Below the pieces are notes generated by a model, which was given only the letters and a program-made list of their open reading frames with translations, made no database searches and was not told the origin of the DNA. A DNA stretch of 64,000 bases from Deltaproteobacteria bacterium (GTDB lineage: Bacteria > Myxococcota > Kuafuiibacteriia > Kuafuiibacteriales > Kuafuiibacteriaceae), in contig JADJPE010000005.1 of assembly GCA_016713425.1 (NCBI GenBank), forward strand, positions 372,001-436,000. The letters run 5' to 3'. Below are positions 27,028 through 36,404 of the stretch, in pieces (within the stretch, counting starts at the first letter, position 1; the number at the start of each line of letters is the position of its first letter). The position numbers and the translations under genes were made by a program.

Positions 27028-28565
27028 CGAGACTCTGCAACGTCGTCGAGAAGTCGAGCCTCGAGATGCCGGAGTTGGAGACGAAAGCTCATGAAGTCGA
27101 CTTGGGTACGTGCATCGCGAAGCTCAGCCTCGCGCAACTGTTGCTGGGCCACGAGAAGCTCCAAGGTCGTTCCTGCCCCCTGATCGAACCGAGCCTTCTG
27201 GCCTTCGACCATCTCCCGAGCTAAGCCAATCGTCGCCTTCACCAGCGCGAACCGGCGCCGCGTCGAGGACATCTGCCGACGAAGCGTCGCCATTTGCGCG
27301 CCAATGCGTACCTCGGCCTCCCGAAGGCGCGCCTCGACCTGTGTTACGCCCAACATCGCCCTCGCCTCTTCGGCGCGCCGGCGGGTACGGTCAAACTCGA
27401 GCTCGCCGTGAAGCCCGACGTAGGCGCTCACGGCGTCGAACCGGCCCACCTGCCGAAACGCCGCGGGGACTTCGCGGTTGCCCAGGCCCTGAACGCTGAC
27501 CCAGCCCTCGAGGTTGAGCGCGGGGCGCACGTCATCTTGCGCCGTGACAACCGAAACCTCCGCGCGCTGACGTTCCGCCCTCAGCCCCTGAATTTCGTAG
27601 GCACGCTCGATCTCGGCGTGGTCGATCTCGGCGGTGCCGGAGGCCTCGGTCCCGGCGGCCTCGGTCGGGGGTTGGTCGGTCGTGGCGGGCCACGATGGGC
27701 CTCTTGCCGGCGCTTCCACCCCCATGAGCTGAAGGAGCGTCACCCATTGAGTTCGACGCGTGTCGTGCGCTTGAATCAGCGCCTCGTCGGCGGAGGCCAG
27801 CTCCGTCCTGAGCGACAACACATCCAAAGCTGAGATCGCACCGGCCTTCAGCCGAAGCTCAGCATCCGCAAGTTCGCGCTCCACGAGGGCCCGCGCAGCC
27901 TCGCGAATCCGCACCGCCGCCTCCGCGTACCAAAGCTCCCAATAGGCCGTCAGCGCTTGGCGAACGAGGTCGCTCGCCGTCCTCTGCTCCGCGGCCTCGG
28001 CCTGCGTCAGCGCGGCACGTGCCGTCCGAAGCGACGCTTCCCCGACCGATCGCCCAAAGCCACGAAGCAGCGGCTGTGCGAGCGCAAGGCGCGCCTCTAG
28101 ACCGTACCCAGGCCCGAGTGCGACCGCTTCGGCCAAGTTCGGCGCCGCATACTCTTGTACCGTTCGCGACAACGAGACCGAAGTTTGAACCGAGGTCCCG
28201 AAGACGAACTGGTTCGATACGCCCGCCTTCAACACCATCGAATCCAGGCGCCCAACGACGACCCCTGATTGCGTGAGACTCGGATTTCCGGCCGTCGTAT
28301 AGCCCCCGTCGAGAGAGAATTGCGGAACGTACCGGCTGCGCTCGCCATCCACCGCCTGACGCGCCGCTTCGGCTTCGGCCAGTGAAGCGCGGAGCGTTGG
28401 GTTTCGCGAAGCCAACGTCTTGACCACATCGGCGGGTGACAAGCGGCCCGATCTTGCGTCGGCGGCGAGCGCACGGGACGTCGTGGCCTCCAAGATCAAG
28501 CCTGCATGCACCGTCGCGAGGAAAACCATCGACAGAAAAGTCCAGAATCGTCGCCGTTCACTCAT
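27024..28565 (-). CDS. TolC-family outer-membrane efflux protein
   Basis: This 513-residue protein starts at ATG 28565, overlapping the permease stop by 8 bp. A signal peptide (FLSMVFLATVHAGLILEATTSRALA) is followed by the duplicated TolC helical hairpin architecture: SRNPTLRASLAEAEAARQAV, QPLLRGFGRSVGEASLRTARAAL, ELADAELRLKAGAISALDVLSL and, in the second half, EGQKARFDQGAGTTLELLVAQQQL. Such proteins form trimeric outer-membrane exit ducts. The internal segment has an Ala/Thr/Glu-rich insertion (about residue 300). It is the last gene of a four-gene overlapping operon and is likely the outer-membrane partner of the MacA/MacB-like pump. Confidence 0.92.
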   Translation of the reverse strand: MSERRRFWTFLSMVFLATVHAGLILEATTSRALAADARSGRLSPADVVKTLASRNPTLRASLAEAEAARQAVDGERSRYVPQFSLDGGYTTAGNPSLTQSGVVVGRLDSMVLKAGVSNQFVFGTSVQTSVSLSRTVQEYAAPNLAEAVALGPGYGLEARLALAQPLLRGFGRSVGEASLRTARAALTQAEAAEQRTASDLVRQALTAYWELWYAEAAVRIREAARALVERELADAELRLKAGAISALDVLSLRTELASADEALIQAHDTRRTQWVTLLQLMGVEAPARGPSWPATTDQPPTEAAGTEASGTAEIDHAEIERAYEIQGLRAERQRAEVSVVTAQDDVRPALNLEGWVSVQGLGNREVPAAFRQVGRFDAVSAYVGLHGELEFDRTRRRAEEARAMLGVTQVEARLREAEVRIGAQMATLRRQMSSTRRRFALVKATIGLAREMVEGQKARFDQGAGTTLELLVAQQQLREAELRDARTQVDFMSFRLQLRHLEARLLDDVAESR

Positions 28566-29769
28566 GACGTAGAGCCTCAATGGGGTCCAGCATCGACGCA
28601 CGCCGAGCCGGCAAGAAACCGAACACGATACCCACCACGGCAGAGAACAAGAAGGAGACCGCGACGATCTCGGGAACAAACACGAATGGCAGTGTCATCT
28701 TCATCGTCAAGAGCAGCGAACCGCCGACGCCAAGAAGAACGCCAACCAGACCGCCAAGAGTCGACAGCACGCCCGCCTCAATCAAGAATTGAAGAAGGAC
28801 CTCTCGTCCTCGCGCACCGAGCGCCAGCCGAATCCCGATCTCCCGCGTCCGTTCCGTAACGGCCACGAGCATGATGTTCATGATACCGATGCCGCCCACC
28901 AGCATGCTCACCGCCGCGATGGCGCCGAGAAGCGCGGTCAATGTCGACGTACTCTTCTCGACCATGGCCGCGATCTCCTTCATGTCCCGGACCTCGAAGT
29001 CATCGGCCGCACCCCGCGCGATGTTCCGGCGTTCGCGGAACAAGGCGCGCAGTCGTTCCGACACCGCGGCAAGACTGCGCTCCTCGGAGACCGAGACCAT
29101 GATCTGACTGACGTCCGTATTGCCCGCGAGACGACGCTGCATCGTCCGCAGCGGCATGAGGATGATATCGTCCTGATCCGATCCCATCGCCGACTGACCT
29201 TTCGCCTCGAGCACCCCAATGACCCGACACGAGAGCCGATCGATCCGGAAGCTCACGTCGAGCAACCCCTCTCCTTGAAAGAGCTCGTCGACGACCGTCT
29301 GCCCGAGGATGCAGACGCGTGAGCCCGCGGCCACTTCATGGGCCGCAAACCCTCGACCCCGACTGACCGCCCAGTCGCGGATATCGAGGTACTTGCTCGT
29401 CGTCCCGATCGCCGTCGTCGAGACGTTCGCGTTGGCATAGACGGCGGTCACCGGCCTCACGACGAGCGGCGCCATGATTACATCTTCGAACTCCCGCTCG
29501 ACCGCAGAAACGTCGCCATCGTCGAAATCGCGCGCGTCACTTCGTGTCCCGCCCGGGCCGCGCCGGCGCGTTCCAGGGGACAAGATGAGGAGGTTCTTAC
29601 CCAGGCTCGCGATCTCCTCCGTCACATTGCGCGACGCGCCCTTGCCCAGATGAACCATGACGATCACGGCCGACACGCCGATCACAATGCCGAGGCCGGT
29701 CAGAAACGAGCGAAGCTTGTTGCGTCGGATCTCCTTCAACGCGATCACCATCGCGATCCAAGCCATCAT
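28558..29769 (-). CDS. ABC transporter permease, MacB/FtsX type
   Basis: This 403-residue protein has an N-terminal membrane helix (SFLTGLGIVIGVSAVIVMVHLG), a roughly 200-residue periplasmic MacB_PCD-like domain (SLGKNLLILSPG, SRVCILGQTVVDELF, QDDIILMPLRTMQRRL) and three C-terminal helices with the MLVGGIGIMNIMLVAV and TREIGIRLALGAR signatures of FtsX permeases. This family does not pump substrates through the membrane core but uses ATP to drive periplasmic mechanotransmission. It overlaps the ATPase gene by 4 bp (ATGA) and the TolC-like gene by 8 bp. Confidence 0.95.
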   Translation of the reverse strand: MMAWIAMVIALKEIRRNKLRSFLTGLGIVIGVSAVIVMVHLGKGASRNVTEEIASLGKNLLILSPGTRRRGPGGTRSDARDFDDGDVSAVEREFEDVIMAPLVVRPVTAVYANANVSTTAIGTTSKYLDIRDWAVSRGRGFAAHEVAAGSRVCILGQTVVDELFQGEGLLDVSFRIDRLSCRVIGVLEAKGQSAMGSDQDDIILMPLRTMQRRLAGNTDVSQIMVSVSEERSLAAVSERLRALFRERRNIARGAADDFEVRDMKEIAAMVEKSTSTLTALLGAIAAVSMLVGGIGIMNIMLVAVTERTREIGIRLALGARGREVLLQFLIEAGVLSTLGGLVGVLLGVGGSLLLTMKMTLPFVFVPEIVAVSFLFSAVVGIVFGFLPARRASMLDPIEALRHE

Positions 29770-30587
29770 CGGGCGCCTCCTCCTCGAAGCTCAGACCCAG
29801 GTCCCCAAGACCCCGAAAGCCTTGAATGTCCCGACTCTCCCGGCTGTCCCGACTCGCCCGACGGCCCTGCGCTTCGTGACGAGCCGCCCCCTCCGGAGGG
29901 CTCTGGCTCATTGCTTTCCGATACGATTCGGCCATCCCGAAAGACCACGACACGATCCGCCAGCGCGGCCAGCTCGGGTTCGTGCGTCACCATGACGATG
30001 GTGATGCCACGCTCGCGGTGCAGTCCGCTGAGCAACGTCAAGATCTCCTGACTGTTGCGCGAGTCGAGGTTCCCGGTGGGCTCGTCGGCGAAGATAATCG
30101 ATGGTGATGTCACCAAAGCCCGCGCGATCGCGACGCGCTGTTGCTGCCCACCGGACAACTCAGCCGGCGTGTGATGCACTCGGTCGGAGAGCCCAACGGC
30201 ATCGAGCTGCGCGAGCGCGAGTCGCCGTCGCTCGGCCTTTCGTAGGCCTCGATAAACCAGCGGGAGCTCGACGTTCTCAAGCGCGGAGGTGCGTGCCAAG
30301 AGGTTGAAGCTTTGAAAGATGAATCCGAGATGGCGGCGCCGGAGCAACGCGCGTTCGTCGCGATCGAGCTTCGAGACGTCGACACCACGAAATAGATAGC
30401 GACCATGTGTCGGCTTGTCGAGGCACCCCAAAATGTTCATGCACGTCGACTTCCCAGATCCGCTCGTCCCCATCACGGCAACGAATTCACCGGCGTCGAT
30501 GGCGAGATCGATCCCGTCGAGCGCTCGCGTCTCGGCCCCACCCCGACCGTAGACTTTGGATACATCCAGGAGCTCGATGAGTTTCAT
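29766..30587 (-). CDS. ABC transporter ATPase, MacB/LolD type
   Basis: This 273-residue protein has a complete nucleotide-binding domain: Walker A GTSGSGKST, Q-loop FIFQSFNLLAR, signature LSGGQQQRVAIARAL, Walker B IIFADEPTGNLDS and H-switch VTHEPE. It is closest in pattern to the MacB/LolD/FtsE subfamily. After residue about 228 there is an unusual Gly/Ser/Pro-rich tail (PSGESGQPGESGHS...) that is repetitive and probably disordered. It overlaps the fusion-protein gene upstream and the permease gene downstream by 4 bp each, so subunit production is translationally coupled. Confidence 0.95.
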   Translation of the reverse strand: MKLIELLDVSKVYGRGGAETRALDGIDLAIDAGEFVAVMGTSGSGKSTCMNILGCLDKPTHGRYLFRGVDVSKLDRDERALLRRRHLGFIFQSFNLLARTSALENVELPLVYRGLRKAERRRLALAQLDAVGLSDRVHHTPAELSGGQQQRVAIARALVTSPSIIFADEPTGNLDSRNSQEILTLLSGLHRERGITIVMVTHEPELAALADRVVVFRDGRIVSESNEPEPSGGGGSSRSAGPSGESGQPGESGHSRLSGSWGPGSELRGGGAR

Positions 30588-31924
30588 GGCGAAGCCAAGG
30601 CCGCGGACACGGAAGTGCCGATCACGACGAGATCGCCGACCTGGAGCGAGCGCCCGCCACCCGGTACCGCCTCCCGATCTTGCCCTTGGCCTTCACCTCC
30701 CGCCGGGCCTTCCTCGACGGCCGTCCATCGCCCATCGCTTACCCCGGGCGTCACCCGAACCTGCTCGAGCCTGCCCTCCTCGAGCACGAATACGCGCGGC
30801 TGTTCGCTGCTGCCGCCTTGCCTGAACGGGCGAGGTGGCCCAAAGGAAAAGCCGCGGCTCGACGGCTCAGCGTCGGCCTTGGGGGGTTCGAAACGGAGCG
30901 CCGTATTCGGCACCCGCAATACGCCGACCTCTGTCTTCGCGATGATGTCGACCGTCGCCGTCATTCCGGGCCTGAGCATCCCATCTTCGTTCGACACCGC
31001 GAGAACGGCTTTGTAAGAGACGACGTTGTTCGTGACCGTTGGTGCCAAACGAACGCTCACGACCTCGGCAGAAAACCTTCGATTGGGCCACGCATCCACG
31101 GTGAACGTCGCCTTCTGGCCCGCCGCCACACGTCCAACATCCGCTTCATCGATGTCGGCGTACAGTCGCATCCGACGAAGGTCAGCCGCCACTTCGAAGA
31201 GCGTGGGCGACTGGAGAGTGGCCACGACCGTATTCCCGGGCTCGATGTTGCGCTGGAGAACGACACCGTCGATGGGACTCTTCAGGACCGCCTTCGATAT
31301 GTCGGTTCGCACGCTATCGACGCGCGCTTGGGCCAGCCGCTGCTGTGCAATCGCCGAAGCCAAGGCCGCCTCGGCTCGGGCATAACTCGCCTCGGCCGTT
31401 TCGCGTTGACTGTTCGACGCAACCCCCGCCCTCGAAAGCTCGAGCGCTCGCGACACGTTCTTCTTGGCCTCAGTTCGCGTTGCGCGCGCTTCGTGCACCG
31501 TCGCCTGAGCCGCCTCGAGCGAGGCCACCGATTGCTTGAGCTGAGTATTCAAGGTTTCAGTGTCGATGCGTGCCAGGACTTGGCCGGCCTTGACCTGGTC
31601 GTTGAAGTCGACGTCGACACTCGCGATCCGACCGTTGATCTCGGCGCCGATGATGACGACGCTCAACGGCTCGAGCTGCCCGGTCGCCGTAACCGTAACC
31701 CGAATATCGCCCCGATCAACGGCAGCTGTCTTCCATGATGGCGGTGGAACATCACGAAAACGAGCACGTCCCCAAACGCCAAGTGACACCACGAGCGCCA
31801 TGACCACGAGGACGACCATCCAAAATCGCCATCCTCGCCGCGACGACTCCACGCCGATGAGTGCCGCCACGTTGGCCGCAGAGGACGGCGGCGAAGAGAG
31901 TGATGGCGTCGACGGATCCTTCAT
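30584..31924 (-). CDS. Periplasmic adaptor (membrane fusion) protein, MacA/HlyD type
   Basis: This 446-residue protein from Met 31924 (MKDPSTPSL; the frame is open 11 codons more) has one N-terminal membrane anchor (FWMVVLVVMALVVSLGVWG). The family layout follows: beta-barrel and lipoyl start (TVTATGQLEPLSVVIIGAEI, GRIASVDVDFNDQVKAGQVLARID), a long alpha-hairpin, the second lipoyl half (LKSPIDGVVLQRNIEPGNTV) and a beta-barrel domain. The MacA-like SVIIGAEI/PIDGVV halves are clear. A Pro/Gly/Glu-rich insertion lies near the C-terminus. It is the first gene of the exporter operon and joins the inner-membrane ATPase complex to the TolC-like duct. The exported substrate is unknown. Confidence 0.94.
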   Translation of the reverse strand: MKDPSTPSLSSPPSSAANVAALIGVESSRRGWRFWMVVLVVMALVVSLGVWGRARFRDVPPPSWKTAAVDRGDIRVTVTATGQLEPLSVVIIGAEINGRIASVDVDFNDQVKAGQVLARIDTETLNTQLKQSVASLEAAQATVHEARATRTEAKKNVSRALELSRAGVASNSQRETAEASYARAEAALASAIAQQRLAQARVDSVRTDISKAVLKSPIDGVVLQRNIEPGNTVVATLQSPTLFEVAADLRRMRLYADIDEADVGRVAAGQKATFTVDAWPNRRFSAEVVSVRLAPTVTNNVVSYKAVLAVSNEDGMLRPGMTATVDIIAKTEVGVLRVPNTALRFEPPKADAEPSSRGFSFGPPRPFRQGGSSEQPRVFVLEEGRLEQVRVTPGVSDGRWTAVEEGPAGGEGQGQDREAVPGGGRSLQVGDLVVIGTSVSAALASP

Positions 31925-31974
31925 GAACCCGTCAACTGTACACCGTCGCCCCGGCAAGGCGTCAAAGAATGTTT

Positions 31975-32028
31975 CATGCGCATCATGTGCATCATGTGCA
32001 TCATGCGTTTCATGCGCATCATGGGCAG
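31975..32028. repeat. 9-bp tandem repeat, 6 copies, upstream of the exporter operon
   Basis: Six 9-bp units (catgcgcat, catgtgcat, catgtgcat, catgcgttt, catgcgcat, catgggcag) in the 155-bp space between the amidase stop and the first exporter gene. On the plus strand they would encode a His-rich stretch, but the 87-codon frame there runs into the amidase gene and is not considered a gene. Confidence 0.85.
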
Positions 32029-32079
32029 CCTGGGCATGTAGCCATCATGGGCCTTGCCGGTCCGATAGGCATCACGGCC

Positions 32080-33864
32080 CTAGCCAAGTGCATGGTAGTC
32101 AGGTGGAGGTCGCCGAATCGTCGCGGTCTCTACCCGAGCCGCAACCTGAAAGAGGCGGGCCTCGTGCCAATGCGGCGCAATGAGCTGCAGGCCGATGGGC
32201 AGTCCGTCTTCAGTGTAGCCGCAGGGGACTGAAATACTCGGATGCCCGGTTAGATTCGTCAGGTAGCAGAATCGCATCAATTCGGTCGTTGTGCTGAGGT
32301 CGGACCAGGCATCAGCCGGATCAACGACCGGGATAACAGGCGCAACGACTGCGGTCGTCGGTGTCGCGATCACGTCCACGGTCTGAAATACGCGTTCGAG
32401 TTGGCGCATAGCATGAGCCCGTGCGCGCTGCGCCCGCACATAGTCGGTGGCGGTGAAGCGATGCGCTGCTCGCAAGTTGATTTGCGCGTGCGGGCCCAGC
32501 GAGCTCAAGCATCCAGGATGGCTCTCCATGAACGCCGCCATCTCCGACAAGATCGTCACGACATGCGCAACGCGATAGGCATTGAGATGCGTGATCACGA
32601 TGTCTCGACGCTCCGCTTCGCCGGAGGCAACCAGCGTCTCGACGGCGGCGGCGCACGCCTCGACGATCGGCGCCTCCGCATGCTCGAACCACGGCTCAAA
32701 GATCCCGATCCGGATCGCCGCGCGCTCCGCCGAAATCGGAGTCGAGGACCATGGCGAGAGGATGTCCGGGTCTCGCGCCAAGGGAGGCTGAAGGCCGGTG
32801 TTCGGGTCGCGCAGGTCGGGCCCAGCCATGATGGCATAGGCCAGCAGCGCATCCCCCACGGTCGCGGCCATCGGCCCCACGTGGGCGACGCTCCAGCACA
32901 GCGGTGCGGCCCCTGCTTCGCTGACGCGCCCAAACGTGGGCTTGAGGCCAACAACGCCGCAGAGGGCGGCCGGAACCCGAATGGATCCGCCACCGTCGGC
33001 GCCCACGCTGACAGGACAAAGGCCCGCCGCAACAGCGGCTGCGGACCCGCTCGAGCTTCCTCCCGCATCCCGACGTAGCGCGTAAGGATTCGCGACGTGC
33101 CCATAGTGGTTGTTGGCCCCGGTCGGATTGATGCCGATCTCGTGCATGTTCGCCTTGCCAAGAAGCACGGCCCCGGCCCGGCGAAGACGGGCCACCGCCG
33201 TTGCATCACGCACCGCGGCCGACTTTCCGAGAAAGGTCGTCCCCACCGTGGTCGGATACGGGACCATGTCGAGTTCATCTTTGACAACGACCGGAACGCC
33301 ATCAAGCGGACCGCGCGGCGTCCCCGCGCGCCATCGCTTCAGAGCAGCCTCCGCGAGCCTGAGCACGTCGTCGCGGTTGAACGCGATCATGGCGTGAAGC
33401 GCAGGCTGGCGACGCTCCATGGCGTCGAGCGCCGACGACGCAACCTGAACGGGATCGCTCCGACCGTCACGAAACCGAGCGTGAAGATCAAGAACTGAGA
33501 CGAACGCCATGTCGCGGCGTCCCCAGGCACCGAAGAGACGTTCGACCACACCCGTCCGAGACGCAAAGCCATGATCGGCGTCGGATTCAGACTCAGATCC
33601 AGATTCAGATCCAGGCTCAGATTCAGGCCCAGAGTCAGACTCGGACTCGGACTCGGACTCGGACTCAGACTCAGAGTCAGAATCCTCGAACCGTGCGCTC
33701 TCGAGCGCCGCGAGTCCGGCGTCCTTGGCGAGCTTGGCCGCGATTCTGCCGCCGACGACGGGAAGCGTCAGCGCACCCGCGAAGGCACGCAGCGCGCCAG
33801 CCTTCAGGCTCGGAAGACGAAGAGATTCTAGATCGTAGGCGCCAGCATCTTTCGACTTGGACAT
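32080..33864 (-). CDS. Amidase signature family hydrolase
   Basis: This 594-residue protein has the catalytic triad of the amidase signature family: Lys in VPVVVKDELDM, the cis-Ser in AGGSSSGSAAAVAAG and the nucleophilic Ser in VGADGGGSIRVPAALCG. The remainder of the fold follows (GVVGLKPTFGRVS, NLTGHPSISVPCG, LPIGLQLIAP). Enzymes of this family hydrolyse C-N bonds in amides; the substrate is unknown. It is not part of a gatCAB set. Before the enzyme there is an about 110-residue extension that includes a Ser/Glu/Asp run (about residues 62-95) generated by 6-bp DNA repeats at 33575-33690. No signal peptide is visible. Confidence 0.93.
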   Translation of the reverse strand: MSKSKDAGAYDLESLRLPSLKAGALRAFAGALTLPVVGGRIAAKLAKDAGLAALESARFEDSDSESESESESESESDSGPESEPGSESGSESESDADHGFASRTGVVERLFGAWGRRDMAFVSVLDLHARFRDGRSDPVQVASSALDAMERRQPALHAMIAFNRDDVLRLAEAALKRWRAGTPRGPLDGVPVVVKDELDMVPYPTTVGTTFLGKSAAVRDATAVARLRRAGAVLLGKANMHEIGINPTGANNHYGHVANPYALRRDAGGSSSGSAAAVAAGLCPVSVGADGGGSIRVPAALCGVVGLKPTFGRVSEAGAAPLCWSVAHVGPMAATVGDALLAYAIMAGPDLRDPNTGLQPPLARDPDILSPWSSTPISAERAAIRIGIFEPWFEHAEAPIVEACAAAVETLVASGEAERRDIVITHLNAYRVAHVVTILSEMAAFMESHPGCLSSLGPHAQINLRAAHRFTATDYVRAQRARAHAMRQLERVFQTVDVIATPTTAVVAPVIPVVDPADAWSDLSTTTELMRFCYLTNLTGHPSISVPCGYTEDGLPIGLQLIAPHWHEARLFQVAARVETATIRRPPPDYHALG

Positions 33865-34173
33865 GCACGGTGATCAGCTACATCGTCGGAACGCTTGTCA
33901 ACCCGGACGTCGATCGCCCCAAAGAGCCTCGGCCACCCAGAAGAACTTCCGCATGTGGCCTCCTTGGATCCGATCTCGGACTGAACCGAGAAACTCCGAG
34001 ATTGGGGGGCGGGGAGACAGCCGTTCGCCCAACTCGTAGCGCGGGACGAAGAGCTGGCGCTGGCGCTCGCGAAGAAGCTCCGAGCGTTCAAGACGCCGCA
34101 GAAGGTCTCTCCCGACCAGCTGTAGCTTAGCTTACGGGGAGCTGTATTAAGCGATGATGAGCGCGGGGGCTTA
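33865..34173. other. Intergenic region, 309 bp, with a possible gene remnant
   Basis: This lies between the divergent amidase and ankyrin genes. Apart from the fragment at 33985-34125 I see no gene. No convincing sigma-70 promoter was found for either neighbour; a GGGGG just before 34174 may act as the ribosome-binding site of the ankyrin gene. Confidence 0.5.
33985..34125 (+). pseudogene. Start-less coding fragment, helical C-terminus
   Basis: After an in-frame TGA at 33982 the plus strand reads 46 codons to TAG 34123: EKLRDWGAGRQPFAQLV, then ARDEELALALAKKLRAF and KTPQKVSPDQL. Composition and helix periodicity are protein-like, but there is no start codon, so it is most likely the tail of a decayed gene. 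The family is not recognised. Confidence 0.3.
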
Positions 34174-35472
34174 ATGGACATGCCCTTGCGCAGAATGCTA
34201 CCGTCGCGTCCGATGCGACGCGCTCTTCTGTCGATCATGCTCTTTGCCTCTGGCTGCAATGAAGCCGTTCCCCATGCGTCCACCGCTCGGCTCAACGGTG
34301 GAGTCACCGAGGCCGACGTCAAAGGGTTCGTCGACCGATCGACCGCGCTCGCTACGCTCGGGCGTCCTAGGGCGATCGAGACAAGGCGAATCCTGGGAAT
34401 CTTCCCGAGCTCCAGGCGCGACTATTACTGGCGCTCCGAGGACGGCTACACGAACCTCGTCCTTTCTTTCGACGGTGATCGCGTGACCGGATGGCACTGC
34501 GGTCCGTGCGGTCCCCCTGCCGGTCCGGCCAAGCTCCATCGAGATCGACCACCGACAGAATCTGTCTTGAGATCGATCGAGGATGGCGACGTCGAAGCTG
34601 TGATGGCTCATCTGGCGAGCGGTGTTGACGTCAATGCCACGGGTGGCCGTTTCTCGGAGAGTCTCCTCAACCACGCCGTCGCGGCCGGCCAGGTCGAGGT
34701 TGCACGACTGCTCATCGAGCGCGGTGCGGATATCGATGCCGACACGGGTCGGCCCGGACTCGTTGGCCTGACCCCGCTCAGCCGAGCGGCGAACAGGTGC
34801 CAGCTAGGCTGCGTGAAGCTGCTCCTCGACAAGGGTGCTCGCGTCGACGCGCGATCTGCGGGGAACAAGGGAAATACGCCACTTGGACATTCGCTGTCGC
34901 CCGGATTCGGTGCGGCTGGGGACTGCTACGAAGTCTTCAGGCTTCTGCTGGACCACGGCGCAGATCCCAAAGCTGACGATCGGACGTTCCGCGACCACGG
35001 TGGCATTAATCCGATCGTCGCAGCGACGTACCGCTCCGATGCGCGATACACGCGGGATCTCATCGAGGCAGGTGCCGATGTCAATGCGCGCACCGACGGT
35101 CGCACAGTATTGGAGTACGCGATCACGAACTTCACGATATATGACAATTTCGACCGAGAGCACCATGCCGAGCAAGCGGAGCAGGAGCTGCAAACCATCC
35201 GATTGTTGCTCGAGGCGGGCGCGAACCCGGATGAGCGAACCAAAGAGGGCTTGAGCTTACCAGAGTTGGTTCAGGCGGAGTTCGCTGTTTTGGGTGGCGC
35301 GCCGGCGACCGAACGCGCGGACATCATGAATCGCGACGCAGTCATCGAAGTCGATGAGTCCTTCGCGCCCATCAAGAGCGGCACACCGCCCGCCGACAAG
35401 GAGAGATTCTATTCCAAGATACGGGATGAGATCCTCAAACTGCTCGCACGTCACCGCGATGCCGTCCGATGA
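34174..35472 (+). CDS. Ankyrin-repeat lipoprotein
   Basis: This 432-residue protein begins with a lipoprotein signal (RRALLSIMLFASGC, Cys about residue 28); ATG 34174 has GGGGG upstream, while ATG 34213 would give a shorter signal. A WHCGPCGPP segment follows the N-terminal domain. From about residue 125 there are five or so ankyrin repeats (EAVMAHLASGVDVNATGG, VEVARLLIERGADIDADTG, LGCVKLLLDKGARVDARSAG, YEVFRLLLDHGADPKADD, TRDLIEAGADVNART). Ankyrin arrays mediate protein binding; the partner is unknown. Base composition and codon use look less GC-rich than the surroundings and transposase debris follows, so acquisition by transfer is plausible. Confidence 0.88.
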   Translation: MDMPLRRMLPSRPMRRALLSIMLFASGCNEAVPHASTARLNGGVTEADVKGFVDRSTALATLGRPRAIETRRILGIFPSSRRDYYWRSEDGYTNLVLSFDGDRVTGWHCGPCGPPAGPAKLHRDRPPTESVLRSIEDGDVEAVMAHLASGVDVNATGGRFSESLLNHAVAAGQVEVARLLIERGADIDADTGRPGLVGLTPLSRAANRCQLGCVKLLLDKGARVDARSAGNKGNTPLGHSLSPGFGAAGDCYEVFRLLLDHGADPKADDRTFRDHGGINPIVAATYRSDARYTRDLIEAGADVNARTDGRTVLEYAITNFTIYDNFDREHHAEQAEQELQTIRLLLEAGANPDERTKEGLSLPELVQAEFAVLGGAPATERADIMNRDAVIEVDESFAPIKSGTPPADKERFYSKIRDEILKLLARHRDAVR

Positions 35473-36404
35473 GCCCGGCCTTCGAGCTTCCACGCCCGCG
35501 GTCGATGGCCGTTTCTCTATCTCCTACTCGTTCTCACGGCAGATCGACGGGGTCTCAGCTTCTACCACTACGACACGATCTGCTCGCTCCTCGAGATGAT
35601 CCTCGAACGACTAAGTCGAGGCACAACCGCCAAGTTGCGCCGAGCCTTCACGTTGCGTGCGGTGATGCGAGCGGATGATGCGAGCGGATGTATCGGGATG
35701 CGGTTGATCGGTCTGTCTTGTCCTCTCAATCGGACACAGTGCCGGGACGGAGGGTCGACGCTGTGGGCCTGGGTCGCCGACTGGGCGTGCGTGACGTGAT
35801 TTTCACTCGCCCAAATGCGTGGCCTGAGATTGGCGACCCAGGGCAGACATGTTTGGTGCTCTTGCGGGTTCGAGCGCATCGCCTCGCCGAACCGGGGCGA
35901 CCACGTAGGAAAGCTTCTGGCGGGCTGCGCGATGCACGCGCGGCGGCCTTTCGTGCAGGGCTTGCACTGCGCGGCCGTGAAAGCCTCCCGATCATCATTT
36001 TGGCCATCGTCCGTCTTCGGTTGAAGTGTTCCCGTCCATGCCGAGTCGTCGCCCTGCGGAAGAACATCTCGGTCATGAAAGGAGAGGAAGTACTGATCCC
36101 GGAGATCCGATATTTCTTCTACATCACCCATGTGACCGAGCTGCGCTGGCTTGGAGCCAATGGCAGCACATCTTCTTCCGCCTGCTCGACGCTCTCTGAA
36201 ATTGCATCAGCCGTGTTGAGCAGGGTGCTCAGCCTGGTCGGCGCGCACCATGAACCGAGATGGAGGTCAACGACAATGACAACGTGATGATCCGACCGGT
36301 ACCGCCGGGACGGAGATCCTCGTGCTGCGCGTCGTTGCTCCTCCGACGAAGATGCGCGACGGTCGTAAGCGAGACTCGGGCCCATTTTCTCGCTTGTTTG
36401 AGGT
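35473..36404. other. 932-bp region without an intact gene, transposase debris
   Basis: After the ankyrin gene several medium-length frames exist on both strands, but none has a start signal, a recognisable fold and consistent codon use. One plus-strand segment at 36036-36137 is clearly transposase-derived. The minus-strand frame 35568-36131 has a Cys pattern (AAQCKPCTKGRRAC) that might come from another transposase, but the evidence is weak. I read the region as a graveyard of insertion sequences. Confidence 0.55.
36036..36137 (+). pseudogene. IS1380/IS4-type transposase fragment
   Basis: The translation CRVVALRKNISVMKGEEVLI followed by PEIRYFFYITH matches the block VVVRKN-S-x-x-x-GE near the C-terminus of IS1380-group DDE transposases, which normally ends RYFFYITN and is followed by the catalytic-Glu region. 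Here the following residues do not fit the family and no other part of the enzyme is visible, so only about 34 codons survive. The assignment is from memory of the motif, not from a search. Confidence 0.5.

Noticed and set aside
31969..32232. 87-codon His-rich plus-strand frame
   Set aside because: His-rich part is just the 9-bp repeat, and the frame overlaps the amidase gene antisense.
35568..36131. 187-codon minus-strand frame as an IS1182-type transposase relic
   Set aside because: Only a loose Cys pattern supports it; the rest shows no family block, so it was not annotated as a gene.
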